Source: Maylandia zebra (lineage: Eukaryota; Chordata; Actinopteri; Cichliformes; Cichlidae). Taken from it: 64,000 nucleotides of DNA. The translations under genes and the position numbers were made by a program. Below are positions 32,449-43,007 of this stretch, in pieces; the stretch's first letter is position 1, and the number at the start of each line of letters is the position of its first letter. The stretch lies in the NCBI RefSeq assembly GCF_041146795.1, contig NC_135170.1, positions 8,079,533 to 8,143,532 on the forward strand. The letters run 5' to 3'. Below the pieces are notes generated by a model that was not told the DNA's origin, searched no databases, and was given only the letters and a program-made list of their open reading frames with translations.

Positions 32449-33345
32449 CGGTGAAGTGAAGAAAGCCATCAAGCTAAATGAGTCCTAGCCTAAACCTAGC
32501 CCGTCTGACTTTGGAAGCAGGTAATGGGTACCTGCAGGCCAATCAGCACACAGCTCGAGTGGTGGCTGAAACATGCAACTGAGGATAAAGTTAGGTGGTG
32601 AAAGGAATACTTTGAAGATGTGGTAGAGATGTGGTCTGTGGCTCTGCTGCAGAGGAAACATGGTCCTGGGGTTAGTGCCAGGGAGCCTGCCAGAGCAGCT
32701 GGGACTAATCTCCTGATGATGTCCCCTATGTTTAGTAGCCCATTGAGACCAGAGGAAGCAGGGATGAGCAGGATATATCAATATTATTGTTAATATTGTT
32801 GTTTTGTTGCTGTGGAGGCCAATAAATGGACTCTTGTCCATAAATGCTGCCTGTGTGTCCTTTAGGCCCTTCTAGGACCGCCTTAATGCCAACTGACATG
32901 GTTTCGGCAGAGAAAGCAGAGTCCAGGGATGAGGGGGGCAACTAGCTCTTCACTGGGGGCGAGGTCACTAAGGTAGTTAAACATCTCCTTGGTGGTAGGG
33001 CTCCTGGAGTTCCTTAGGCTATGGATGTCAGGGCTGTCTTGCGTGACATGTCTCTGCAACATCACATGGCAACCAGGGGCAGTGCCTCTGGATTGGCAGA
33101 CTGGGGCATTATAATAAAAAGTAAAAATACAAAAAGTCAGACAGAGATGATTATGACTGCAACAGAGATGAATAGAGGGAAGTGAGAAGCATTTTGGTGG
33201 TTCCAGTCGTGAAGAAAGGGGATCCGAGAGTGGGCATAGAGGGAATCACACTTCTTAGCCTGCCTGGGAAGATTTTTACCAAAGTACTAAAAGGTTTTCA
33301 GTTAATTTAATATTAGATTCGGGAAGAACAATACAGACAAAACAC
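32449..33345 (+). pseudogene. Decayed LINE fragment (reverse-transcriptase region)
   Basis: Plus-strand pieces match, in order, parts of a fish LINE coding region that I know from memory. They are GTGAAGAAAGCCATCAAGCT, AGCTCGAGTGGTGGCTGAAA, CTTGGTGGTAGGGCTCCTGG, GTGCCTCTGGATTGGCAGAC, and then GGGAATCACACTTCTTAGCC (equivalent to the GITLLSLPGK motif before the catalytic core). Stops and indels interrupt every frame. The fragment ends near 33345, before the catalytic motif. Clade uncertain. Confidence 0.6.
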
Positions 33346-33352
33346 ACTGACA

Positions 33353-34195
33353 GGAAATGTTCCCTCTAAGCTGCCCGCGTGCGCAATTGCGCAGAGTAGG
33401 TTACTTTACGGTCTCTGCGCAGAAAAAAATCCGCGTTGCGCACAAAGTTTTTTTTTTACCTGAGTTGAAATTAAAATTAAAATTTTAACAATTCTGTTTT
33501 GCAGTGTTAGTCAGTAAGTGACTGGCTGCTCCAGTATGGGATTAGAACGATGCCACCTTATCCCATAGTCCAGCCAATGACGCGATTCACATTCACGTAT
33601 ATGCGCAGCTAATCAACGTCATTGACAGGCTATGACAACGTCCTTATGTGTTTTAGCTAGGAAAGCGGCGTGGCAGATGTGGAATGAAGCCATGTTAATG
33701 ACAACGTGTACAACCATTGGAGATGTGAGCAGGACAGACGGGACAATTGATGGAAAAAGTGTGGACTTTATACCAGTTTTTAAATTGTGTTGATAGGCCA
33801 CGTAAAACCAGAGTTATGATAAAAATATATGCAATGTTTGGTTTTCTTCCTGATTACTATTGTTGTTTATATTTACTGCAGGAAGAAACGGTAAAAACGG
33901 CATTTTATAAGGAAATCTCTGGAAAGCACTCCGCATGTGAGCAAAGATGAAACCAAAACACCCCCCACCCTTTCCCTTTGGTCGAAAAATGCACCATGTT
34001 GACCAATCAAAACATGGCATTTAGTTGTTAAGAAACGGGGAGGAAGTTTTAGGAGTGATGGCGGTTTTGAGATGTGAGAGATTTGCGATGTTTAGCACAA
34101 ATCTTGTGTAGTTAGTGTGTAGTGTATTCAATAGTTTAATTGTGTGTGTCAGAACAATGAGGCGCTACAGGTGTTACAGGAGTGATACATCTCCT
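33353..34195. other. Unassigned stretch beginning with a MITE-like end
   Basis: TGTTCCCTCTAAGCTGCCCG at 33358 and the near-palindromic GCGTGCGCAATTGCGCAG resemble one end of a dispersed fish DNA repeat. I cannot find the matching other end, so the extent is unknown. The rest (33600-34195) is unrecognised. Confidence 0.3.
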
Positions 34196-34499
34196 GTTGT
34201 CAGGCCTGCAGGTATCAGGCTTTTGTTCTCCTTTATCTCATAGTGGACAGAAATTAGTTTTTGGAGTGGCACAAATAATTTGTGTGGCATCAAATTTGAT
34301 GCAGAACAGCTGATTGTTCTGTAAATATTTTGAAATGTTTGTTTAAAAAACGCCTTGGCTACATTTTTAGGTAAACAGCTGCAAAAAACTTTGTTGTTTG
34401 TAAAACCTTTTAAAGAAGTAACTATATAATTAATTGCCCAACATTGGTCTCTATATACTGTTTTTGCAGACAGAGAGTTACAGAACTCTCTCCCAGACC

Positions 34500-34895
34500 A
34501 CAGACTCATACTCATAATACAAGTCCGCTTTATAAAAATGGATTCTCATCACCCCCTCTCAACACTCCATGTCCCCTACTGCAAGTAAGAATTGCTACTC
34601 TTACAACTGGCCACTTCAGAGCTGCCTCCACTACCTCCCTAACTCCTCTATCTTCTCTCTTCAGTGTGACTGTTCCCTGCTCAGCTCCACTCCGCATCTC
34701 AGGCCTCATCCCCTCGCCCTAGCCACGTTCCCCAGGCCACGCCTCGTCAAACTCCACGTCTTATTGTTTTTTTTGTCTTTGCTACGTTTTCTTTTTTTTG
34801 CACTTAAGCCTAATAAATTGTTACATCATCTGCTGTCTCTGCTCTGGGTTTCTGCACCTGAGTCCTGTTCAGTACAGGCCACTCGGCCCCGTGAC
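34500..34895 (+). mobile_element. Possible LTR 3' portion (gypsy-like)
   Basis: CCTAATAAATTGTTACATCA is followed after about 65 bp by GGCCACTCGGCCCCGTGACA. That gives a poly(A) signal, an R/U5-like segment and a terminal TGACA, the same layout as the LTR ending at 40640. The start of the LTR is not clear, although TGTCAGGCCT at 34197 is a candidate. No internal retroelement region adjoins it. Boundaries are uncertain. Confidence 0.4.
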
Positions 34896-35069
34896 ATACA
34901 GACCATATATAGGCACACAGGATAATGAAAGCATAGGAAGCAGGTGGGGAAACAGCTTGTAAGAATTAAATTTGAGGACACGAGGAAAGCAAAACTAAGC
35001 AAAATGCACATGAAACAAAGACAAAAAAAAATGAAACAGGAAGTGACAAAAAAAACAGACAGATTGAGG

Positions 35070-35462
35070 AGCCACTCACCTAGTTTGGGAGTCACCGCAC
35101 CTAGTGCTCCGATTACCACTGGGACCACCGTCACCTTCACCCTCCACATCTTCTCGAGCTCTTCTCTGAGCCCATGGTATTTCTCGAGCTTCTCGTGTTC
35201 CTTCTTCCTGATATTGCTGTCATTCGGAACCGCTACATCAATCACTACGGCCGTCTTCTTCTGTTTGTCTACCACCACTATGTCCGGTTGGTTAGCCACC
35301 ACCATTTTGTCCGTCTGTATCTGGAAGTCCCACAGGATCTTAGCTCGGTCATTCTCCATCACTCTTGGGGGCATCTCCCATTTTGACCTTGGGACTTCTG
35401 GGTTATACTCGGCACAGATGTTCCTGTATACTATGCCGGCCACTTGGTTATGGCGTTCCATG
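35070..35462 (-). pseudogene. C-terminal endonuclease part of the R4/Dong-like LINE
   Basis: The frame reads ERHNQVAGIVYRNICAEY, then KILWDFQIQTDKMVVANQPD, IVVVDKQKKTAVVIDVAVP and KKEHEKLEKYHGLREELEKM, ending ..VTPKLGEWL. The NQPDIVVVDKQ..AVVIDVAVP segment is the PD-(D/E)XK-type motif of restriction-like endonucleases found at the C-terminus of R2/R4/Dong LINEs. It cuts target DNA before reverse transcription. The ERHNQVAGIVYR histidine completes the CCHC knuckle whose cysteines (CRLCKD..HITAGC) lie on the other side of the hAT insertion. The fragment is well preserved but cannot be translated with the reverse transcriptase, and its last ~30 residues are lost. Confidence 0.85.
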
Positions 35463-37326
35463 TAGTGATGGCCAAATGAAGCTTTCCGAAGCACTGAAGC
35501 TTGTATTGAAAAACGGTTCATTACTAGAAGCTTTTCAACACAGTCCTCTCCAGTGACATCTGGTGGTGAAAATTTTGAAGAGCAGCTTGAATCTGCAAAA
35601 TAAAACGGACTGCTCAATTATCACTGCTCACTCAAGAGTGGAGTTCTCTCTGATATTGGGCCACCGTTCCGTTGCTTTGAACATGTAATTGGTTTTGTTT
35701 TCTCGATTGGGGGGCTGAAAAAAATGTAATGCGTATTTGCGTAATACATTTTGATCAATAAACTTTCCCTATTTAAACATGCACTATGGTGGCCTTTCTT
35801 TGCTCATAACTCCTTGATGTTGGTAAATACAATAAGTGAGCAATATATATAATATACATATGATAATGCACAGCACATTATGGAGTATGCCCCTGCTGTG
35901 AAGTCCTGCCTCCATCTACTTGTCGTTTAATCACTGGACAGCTGGACAGGTTCATACAAAATATTAGATTAGGCCAATTGTCCTATACATATTTTTGACC
36001 TAGGGGTGGGATTGATTGTGAACTGGAAAGGGAAAATGCTTAGGAAGCTGAGTACGGCTGCATCGTCACTGATTTGTAGAATCATTTTGATTCGATACAG
36101 GATCCGATTCAATTTGATTGGAATCTGGAAAGTTTTGCCTCAGTCAGAAATATTACAAGTCTGATCATTTAACAGTATATATCCATAATTTCGTATCTAT
36201 TAAAAGAAAGCTGACACATGTGAGACTTAATTAGAGATGTAAACAGAGAGTTATGAAACCTGCAGCTGCAGAAGCCAGCGAAAAAAAAAGAGGCAAACAC
36301 AGCGCGGACCCGCCGACACATCAAAATCTGACTCTGACGCGTCGGGTCCGCGCTCTGTGTTCACGTTTGTATGCAGAATCCGTAAACCTGCTCCCAGTTA
36401 CTGTTTTAGCTGCATGGTGTTTGACGACATGTTGTGAGGTTTAACCTGAGATGCTGGCGTTTCAGGTATAATAACGTTAATTTACAAATCGACATGGGAT
36501 TTTAATGAATCAATATCACTTTATTCAATTTAGCATGGATTGTAATCAGAAAGGCGATAATCAAAACCCATCCCTAATCAAGAACTTGCAAAGTAAAAAC
36601 ATGATCAATGTAAGGTAGCCCTTTTGTTATTTACAGTTAACAAGAGGATTAGTGTTACTGTGCGCTGGCTGAGTCTGTTTCTTTTCTTAGAAATAGTTTC
36701 TCCTGCCCTGGAGAAAATCCACTTGCATGGAACAGAAGAGGCTGTGGAGTGCAGGAACTACACTGCAAGTTGGTAGATATGCAGGTATTCCTGGGTCCTG
36801 CAGACTATCACCTAAAAACAATAAACAAAATGATTTTCTAAACTGTGTAGCAATGTCATGTACGTATAGTGTCAAATACATTTTTGTAGTCTTCATTAGC
36901 TTTAATTCACATGGAAGTGTTCCTGAAGTCATATGCTGTAATGATATTTACATTATGAAAACATGATTTTGGACATTTCAAGTTTTTCACTTCGGCAGAT
37001 AAAATGAATTGAGCAAAATCAGCTCAAAATATTCCCACACGCCAGAACGTCCTCTCTTCCTCGCTGGCTCCATATCTGTCAGTGGAATGATCACCTCGTC
37101 GCTATCTGTCACCATCAACACACTCCACGAATCCCGTGGATGATTCACTTCCTTATATCTGTTTGAATCAGGTACCGAAGCAGTTACGTGCGTAATGAAG
37201 CTTCGGACGTCACTGGTCACGTGACTTTTGCCAAACGAAGCAAGCCTCGACACAGTGCTTCTGAACCAGTGTGTTGTTTTTTTCGACACACGCTCCGGAG
37301 CGTCAGCTTCAAGCGGGCCATCACTA
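35463..37326. mobile_element. Non-autonomous hAT element, 1864 bp, splitting the LINE
   Basis: The ends TAGTGATGGCC and GGCCATCACTA are perfect inverted repeats, and GTTCCATG (35455-35462 and 37327-37334) is an exact 8-bp duplication. The subterminal regions are rich in GAAGC/GCTTC motifs. No transposase is present. Removing it rejoins the LINE zinc knuckle exactly (..AYM|ERHNQ..). A second hAT-like repeat may lie inside it (36001-36576: ends TAGGGGTGGG and CCCATCCCTA), but I find no matching 8-bp duplication for that one. Confidence 0.93.
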
Positions 37327-37334
37327 GTTCCATG

Positions 37335-40194
37335 TATGCCTTGCCTGCTAGCATCTTGCACCCTGCTGTTATGTGCTGGATTGTCTCTGGAGCATCTTTA
37401 CACAGCCTGCACCTGGGGTCTTGCCTGGTGTGATAGACCCCAGCCTCAATGGATCTTGTGCTTAGTGCTTGTTCCTGTGCTGCCATGATTAGTGCTTCCG
37501 TGCTGTCTTTCAGTCCAGCTTTGTCCAGCCACTGGTAGGATTTCTGGATATCAGCCACCTCCTTTATCTGCCGGTGGTACATACCGTGCAGGGGCCTGTC
37601 CTTCCATGATGGTTCCTCGCCTTCGTCCACTTTCTTGGGTTTCTGTTGCCTGAGGGATTCACTGAGCAAGCTATCAGTTGGGGCCATCTTTGTGATGTAT
37701 TCGTGGATGTTCCTTGTCTCATCCTGGACTGTGGCGCTGACACTCACCAGTCCCCGGCCCCCTTCCTTCCTCAGGGTGCTGGACTTGGGGTGAAACCCTC
37801 CATGCATTGTAAGGAGCTTTCTTGTCTTGATGTCAGTGGCTTCTATCTCCTCCTTTGGCCAGCCTATTACCCCAGCAGGGTACCTGATCACGGGCAGGGC
37901 ATAGGTGTTGATAGCCCGGATCTTGTTCTTACCGTTCAGCTGACTCCTCAGGACTTGCCTGACCCTCTGCAGGTACTTGGTGGTTGCAGCTTTTCTAGCG
38001 GCCTCTTCATGGTTCCCATTCGCCTGCGGGATCCCCAGGTACTTGTAACTGTCCTCTATGTCTGCAATGTTTCCTTCTGGTAGTTTGATCCCCTCTGTTC
38101 TGGCTATATTCCCTTTCTTTGTTATCATCCGACTACACTTCTCCAGCCCGAACGACATTCCGATGTCATTGCTGTATAGCCTGGTAGTGTGGATCAGTGA
38201 ATCGATGTCTCGTTCACTCTTGGCATACAGCTTGATGTCATCCATGTACAGGAGGTGGCTGACAACTGCTCCGTTCCGTAGTCGGTATCCGTAGCCAGTC
38301 TTGTTAATGATCTCACTGAGGGGGTTCAGGCCTATGCAGAACAGCAGTGGGGACAGAGCATCTCCTTGGTAGATCCCGCACTTGATGGTGACTTGTGCTA
38401 TGGGCTTGGAGTTGGCCTCTAGTGTTGTACACCACATCCCCATTGAGTTCCTGATGAAGGCTCTTAGGGTCCCATTGATTTTGTACAATTCTAGGCATTC
38501 CAGTATCCAGCTGTGGGGCATTGAGTCATAGGCCTTCTTATAATCAATCCAGGCAGTGCACAGGTTTGTCAGTCTGGTCTTGCAGTCTCGGCTGACTGTT
38601 CTGTCTACCAGTAGCTGGTGTTTTGCGCCTCTGGTATTCTTGCCAATTCCTTTCTGTGTCCCGCTCATGTATTGACCCATGTGCCTGTTCATCTTAGCCG
38701 ATATGATGCCTGACAGGAGCTTCCATGTAGTACTGAGGCAGGTTATTGGTCGATAGTTGGAGGGGACCGGTCCCTTCTTGGGCTCCTTGGGGACCAGGAC
38801 CGTCCGGCCTTCGGTTAGCCATTCCGGGTGTCTCTCGTTAACTAGCAGCTGGTTCATTTGTGCTGCCAGACGCTCGTGGAGTGCAGTCAGCTTCTTCAGC
38901 CAGTAGGCGTGAACCATGTCAGGACCTGGTGTGGAGACCCTTTCTTGGATATCTGCCACTGTGATGGTTACTGGACCCTGTTCAGGGAGGTCGCTGTGGT
39001 CTGCCCTCAGATCCACTAGCCACTGAGCATTGCCGTTATGGGTTGCGTCCTTCTCCCATATGCTCTTCCAGTATTGCTCCGTCTCCAGCCTTGGTGGTGC
39101 TGTTCTCTTATTGTTCCCTTGCCACTGAGAGTACACCTTTGCTGGTTCTGTGGAGAACAGCTGGTTTATTCTCCTGCCTTCTATCTCTCTGGTGTACCTC
39201 CTCAAGCGGCTGGCCAAGGCTGTGAGTCTTTTCTTGGCAGTTTCCAAGGCCTCAGGTATGGACAGCTTGCTGTATTTCTTAGGCACCTTATTTGTCGCAC
39301 CTTTCTGCAACTCCGTTAGTTGGCTAACCTCCCTCCGTGCTACTCTGATCTTGCCCTCTAGCCTCCTTCTCCATGGAGGGTACTGCCCCTTGTTGCTGTT
39401 CAACTTGTAGCCGAGCATCTCACTGATCACTGCTGCCGTATTGTAGATCAGCTTGTTAGTGTCGGTAATCGTGGTTGTAGGTATTGCCCGTAGTGCTACA
39501 TTAACATCATCTAGCAGACCTTCTGAGAGTACTTCACGTAATCTTGGTAACCGGCTACGGGGGATCCAGGTTTCAAGCTTGGCCATGATTCAGGTCAGTT
39601 TCTCTCGCACTCAACGATCCTTCTCCTATCGCACTTGGGGCTATGTACCCAATCTCGGGTGGGGGTGATGATATCTCCCCCCTGACCTGGCGTCCTGACT
39701 CCTCCTTGCCGTAGCATTTGTGTTGTACCTCGTCAATCTCTAGCTGTGAGAGCAAGTCCCTTCTTTCGAATGTTGGAACACTGAGCTACTAGTTGTTTCG
39801 CCATCATTGTGGATGTTGGGTATCGAAGAATCCATAGGTCCGTCATCCTATTCATGTAGACCCTTCCGCCGGGGTTACTTGCGTAGTAGCATTCCAACAA
39901 CGCCCTGTTTTCGTCTCTTGCCCACCGATGCCTTCTTGTTCCAGTAGCCCACTTTTCGTCAGGGTGCCCTGGTTCCTCAACACCTGACGCGGACCTTGTT
40001 GATCCGGGCGACATCCGAGTGACGTCACTCTTCTTGGCTGCAGTGGTTATTATTATATTCACATGTTTCCAGCTCCCGTTTCTGCTCGATGACAGCTTGT
40101 ACTTTTCTACTTCCTTTTTCTCCCTCCTCGTGCTCAAAGACACATAACGGGTATGGCAGTCCATTCTCCCTGCAGCATGGACTACACTGCCCAT
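37335..40194 (-). pseudogene. N-terminal and reverse-transcriptase parts of the R4/Dong-like LINE
   Basis: The N-terminal frame (40194-39733) includes HRWARDENRALLECYYASNP, a Myb/SANT-like DNA-binding segment. A frameshift follows in the linker (39755-39573). The long frame from 39586 has the reverse-transcriptase blocks SNYRPITCLSTTWKLLSGII, TAWIDYKKAYDSMPHSW, YQGDALSPLLFCIGL and the catalytic HLLYMDDIKLYAKSERD. It then has CRLCKDAPETIQHITAGC, half of a zinc knuckle, before the hAT insertion at 37326. Two short in-frame gaps seem to exist (ERVSTPGPD and STLRKEGGRG look a few residues shorter than relatives I remember). Reading past 37335 into the hAT element is artificial. It is dead through the frameshift and the split, although the catalytic aspartates remain. 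Confidence 0.85.
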
Positions 40195-40195
40195 G

Positions 40196-40640
40196 TGTCA
40201 GGGTTCCTGGGTCGTTGACCCAGTGTTTTCCGTTTTGTCATGTTCAGTTTATTTTCACATCTGTTTTCTGTGCCAGCATACCGCCTGCGTATTGTGTTCC
40301 AGTTATTTCCATGTATCATTAGTCAGAATAAGTTCAGCTGCGTACTCACCGGTTTCTAATCATTCATCACCCAGCGTGTATTTAAGTCCTCAGTTCCATC
40401 CGATCATTGTCGTGTCATTGATGTACATGTGATGTTCCTGTCGTCTCCCCGTATGTACGTTCAGTTAGTCAGCCAGCCATCCATCCAGTCTTTCAGCCAG
40501 CCATTCATCCAGTCTTTCAGTCAGCCAGTTCTTCGTTCCTGCTTTGTTCATTCACCCGCTCCAATAAATCCCCGTCATTTCTGTACCTGCGAGTCCTGTG
40601 TTTGGGTTCCTTCTTCCTCGCCTCCACACAATGCCTGACA
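40196..40640 (+). repeat. 5' LTR of the non-autonomous retrotransposon
   Basis: The 445-bp repeat begins TGTCAGGGTTCC and ends CAATGCCTGACA, so it has TG..CA ends with inverted TGTCAGG/CCTGACA termini. A poly(A) signal CAATAAAT lies at about 40561, some 75 bp before the end. A short (CAGCCATCCATCCAGTC)-type repeat runs at about 40469-40530. Confidence 0.9.
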
Positions 40641-40654
40641 GAATGACATGACCC

Positions 40655-41701
40655 GTGCCACGAAGACACGATTGGAACCCAGCAGACTCGGACCTCTACG
40701 AGCGGCAGGAGGCAGCGCTTTCCCGTTGGGCAGAGGAGCTCAGGGGAAAACAGCGGTTCTTCGCGGAGAGAGAGCACGTCTTCAAGGGGACTCGCCTGGC
40801 TCTGGGCGGGCCTCGGAGACTCCGCGTTCCCCCACCTGCTGCCTCACCTGCACCGGAGCATTTGCCGCGGAGAGTGGACGTTTCATGCCGCGCTTCGGCC
40901 GCTCCCTCTCTCGCCGCTCCGCTCCTCGCTCACACACCCGCCGCCTCATTCGCCGGACCTCCACTATCGCCACGGCACAGCGGCTACGCCTCCCACCTCG
41001 GCTCAACGGAGGCTACCGCGCCAGGGGTTCTGCTGTTTACCCCGGCTGCTTCCTCTTCCCGGAGAAAGCGGTGCACACGCCGCCACAATATGAAGCATTT
41101 TCAACAACTCCCGGTGGTGAGTTCCAGTGACTGTTTTTCGCACTCCTCGACTGATTCCTCACTCAAAACAAATAACGGACTCATCTCTGATTCGTGGGGA
41201 GTTTCCCTCCAAGAGGACGATGTAGACTGGGACGAATTTTTCTGCTCTGCTCCCCCAAAAACTGTTCAGTCAAAGACTGTAAATAGTGGTGGCAAGAGGA
41301 ACAGAATAATCCCAGAACAACCTGCTAGTATCACACACCCACTCGTTATCTCCACTCCCGTCCGTCAGGCTACACCCACACCAGTGCCAGCTCCCAGGAG
41401 GAGGGCAGCTGCGACCCAGTCTACCGCCACACCTGCTTCTGTTTCTCGGGTGGGGGTGACTGGTGTCCAGCCACCTCCCGTGCCTGTCCCAGCGCCCAGG
41501 CTGAGGGCAGCCAGAACCCAGCCTGACCCCCCTAGAGGCTTGGAAGAGCTTATCCGTCCACCACTTCATCCATCACCTGATCCAGCCTTTAACACACTAG
41601 CTTTATCCCTGGTTAGGCTAGCTGAAGTGTCCCCTGCTCAGGCACCAGCTTTACTAGCCCAGCTCCATCGTCAGCCTCGCCTACCTCTGTTCCTCCCTTA
41701 G
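40655..41701 (+). CDS. Unrecognised proline-rich protein of the LTR element
   Basis: The 348-residue frame starts 15 bp after the 5' LTR, in the position of gag. The first 50 residues are charged and possibly helical (DLYERQEAALSRWAEELRGK, QRFFAEREHVF). They are followed by an Ala/Pro/Arg-rich stretch and an acidic patch (SLQEDDVDWDEFFCS). Two PVPAPR(R/L)RA repeats lie between about residues 245 and 295. I see no zinc knuckle, protease or polymerase motif. It may be a degenerate or replaced gag whose only need is to keep the RNA packageable. The frame is GC-rich, so part of its length could be chance, but the position and the charged start argue for a real product. Confidence 0.5.
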   Translation: MPRRHDWNPADSDLYERQEAALSRWAEELRGKQRFFAEREHVFKGTRLALGGPRRLRVPPPAASPAPEHLPRRVDVSCRASAAPSLAAPLLAHTPAASFAGPPLSPRHSGYASHLGSTEATAPGVLLFTPAASSSRRKRCTRRHNMKHFQQLPVVSSSDCFSHSSTDSSLKTNNGLISDSWGVSLQEDDVDWDEFFCSAPPKTVQSKTVNSGGKRNRIIPEQPASITHPLVISTPVRQATPTPVPAPRRRAAATQSTATPASVSRVGVTGVQPPPVPVPAPRLRAARTQPDPPRGLEELIRPPLHPSPDPAFNTLALSLVRLAEVSPAQAPALLAQLHRQPRLPLFLP

Positions 41702-41706
41702 CGTCT

Positions 41707-42360
41707 CCACTCCAGTCAGTTCCCTCACCTACTGTTCAGCTTTCACTCCAGTCAGTTCCCTCACCTGCTGTTCAGCCTTCACTCCAGTCCCCTGTAGTCC
41801 AGTCTCCTGCCTTCCAGTCCCCTGTAGTCCAGTCTCCTGCCTTCCAGTCCCCTGTAGTCCAGTCTCCTGCCTTCCAGTCCCCTGTAGTCCAGTCTCATGC
41901 CTTCCAGTCCCCTGTAGTTCAGTCTCCTCCTGTCTTCCAGTCCCCTGTAGTTCAGACTCCTCCTGTCCTCCAGTCCCCTGTAGTTCAGTCTCCTCCTGTC
42001 CTCCAGTCTGTCCAGTCAGTCCAGTCTGCTCCTGTCCTCCAGTCTGTCCAGTCAGTCCAGTCTGCTCCTGGCCAGTCTGTAGTCCAGTCGCCTCCCGTCT
42101 CCCATCCACCATCCTGTTCAGTTCCCGGACCTGCAGCCACAGCGCCCAGAGCCAGCTGTGAGCTCTCCTGCGCCTCAGCCAGGGGTTTCCGCACCCGCTG
42201 GCCCGGCCGCTCCTCAGCCAGGGGTTTCCGCACCCACTGGCCCGGCTGCTCCAGCAGCCAGGGGTTTCCGCACCCGCTGGCCCTGCCTGTCTCCAGCCTG
42301 AGGCTTCCGCGCCTACTGGCCCTGCCTGTCTTCAGCCAGGGGCTTCCGCGCCTGCTGGCT
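41707..42360 (+). repeat. Two tandem-repeat arrays inside the LTR element
   Basis: About 41707-42090 is built from units of about 30 bp around CCCCTGTAGTCCAGTCTCCT, plus a shorter variant (CCAGTCTGTCCAGTCAGT). About 42160-42360 has units of about 39 bp around CAGCCAGGGGTTTCCGCACC. Both would encode Pro/Gln/Ser- or Ala/Pro-rich repeats in some frames. The antisense frame rich in GTGRQETGLQ is only the shadow of the first array. Confidence 0.85.
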
Positions 42361-42735
42361 CTACAGCTGTGGCTCCGTCACCCCCGGCTCCCGTGCCGTC
42401 GCCTGGTCCAGCCTCAGCTTCAGCTTCAGCTTCGCCTGGTCCAGCTTCAGCTTCTGCTTCGCCTGGTCCTGCGGCCGCCACGCCGTCGCCCAAGCCACGT
42501 TCTGGACGTCATCGCCTGCGTGGTCGCCCACCGGACCCGTCTTGTCTCGGCCGCCGCCGTCTTCCTCACGGCCGCCCACTGGACCTGCTCAGTGGCCGCC
42601 GCCGTCTTCCTCGCGGCTACCCACCGGAACTGTCCCGTCTCGGCCACCTCCGTCCTGGGCCCCCTCCGCCCGCCCTGTTCTGTTTTTTTCCTTTTGGCCA
42701 TCGGGTGCCGGCCTTTGAAGGGGGGGGGGGGGTAC

Positions 42736-42819
42736 TGTCAGGGTTCCTGAGTCGTTGACCCAGTGTTTTCCGTTTTGTCATGTTCAGTTTATTTTCACAT
42801 CTGTTTTCTGTGCCAGCAT
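42736..42819 (+). repeat. Truncated 3' LTR
   Basis: It begins TGTCAGGGTTCCTGAGTCG and follows the 5' LTR for 84 bp with one difference (GGGTCG to GAGTCG). It then ends abruptly at GCCAGCAT, where unrelated Tc1-derived sequence starts. The missing 361 bp of the LTR do not appear further downstream in the window. Confidence 0.9.
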
Positions 42820-42976
42820 GTATGGGGCCACGTATGGGGCCACGTACTGTAAAATCTTGGAGATTCTCCTTGCCTCAGTAAGAACACTGAAGATGAATCA
42901 TGGATTAGTCTTCCAGCGTGACATTGACCAAAACCATGGACCCAATACAACAAAGGTGTGGTTAAAGATGAAATGA
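42820..42976 (+). pseudogene. Short Tc1-like transposase fragment
   Basis: The frame MYGATYCKILEILLASVRTL, then KMNHGLVFQRDIDQNHGPNT, lines up with the middle of the transposase at 10244 ([33 protein letters not shown]). The catalytic aspartate of that motif is kept as D in QRDID. Only about 50 codons are left, with no terminal repeats. The GTATGGGGCCAC unit is duplicated at the start. Confidence 0.7.
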
Positions 42977-43007
42977 AAGACCAAGACAGACTTTTAATTC
43001 ATTTGAA

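Larger units (their letters stand above)
35070..40195 (-). mobile_element. LINE with restriction-like endonuclease (R4/Dong/Rex6-like), split by a hAT element
   Basis: The minus-strand element reads, 5' to 3': a Myb-like N-terminal region (40194-39733), a linker with a frameshift (39755-39573), the reverse transcriptase (39586 to about 37335), and after the hAT insertion the zinc-knuckle and endonuclease region (35462-35070). The 3' end is missing: the coding region stops at KLGEWL at about 35070. The 5' end abuts the LTR at 40196. Excluding the 1864-bp insertion, about 3.25 kb remain. The site-specific R2/R4 group uses a restriction-enzyme-like endonuclease instead of the apurinic type, and the visible PD..VID motif fits that group. 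Confidence 0.85.
40196..42819 (+). mobile_element. Non-autonomous LTR retrotransposon (no recognisable pol)
   Basis: A complete 5' LTR (40196-40640) is followed by 2.1 kb of internal DNA. A G-rich polypurine tract (42717-42732) and the first 84 bp of a 3' LTR (42736-42819) come next; 83 of those 84 bases equal the 5' LTR. The internal part has a 348-codon open frame and two tandem-repeat regions, but no protease, reverse transcriptase, RNase H or integrase. The 3' LTR is cut off at 42819, where a Tc1 fragment begins. It would depend on the enzymes of an autonomous gypsy-like relative. The near-identical LTR parts suggest a fairly recent insertion, though 84 bp is too little to date it. Confidence 0.85.

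Noticed and set aside
36001-36576. Second complete hAT element inside the hAT at 35463
   Set aside because: Ends are similar (TAGGGGTGGG and CCCATCCCTA), but the flanking 8-mers do not match, so I do not list it as a separate element.
41729-42112. Minus frame with GTGRQETGLQ-type repeats
   Set aside because: Antisense reading of the 30-bp tandem array in the LTR element.
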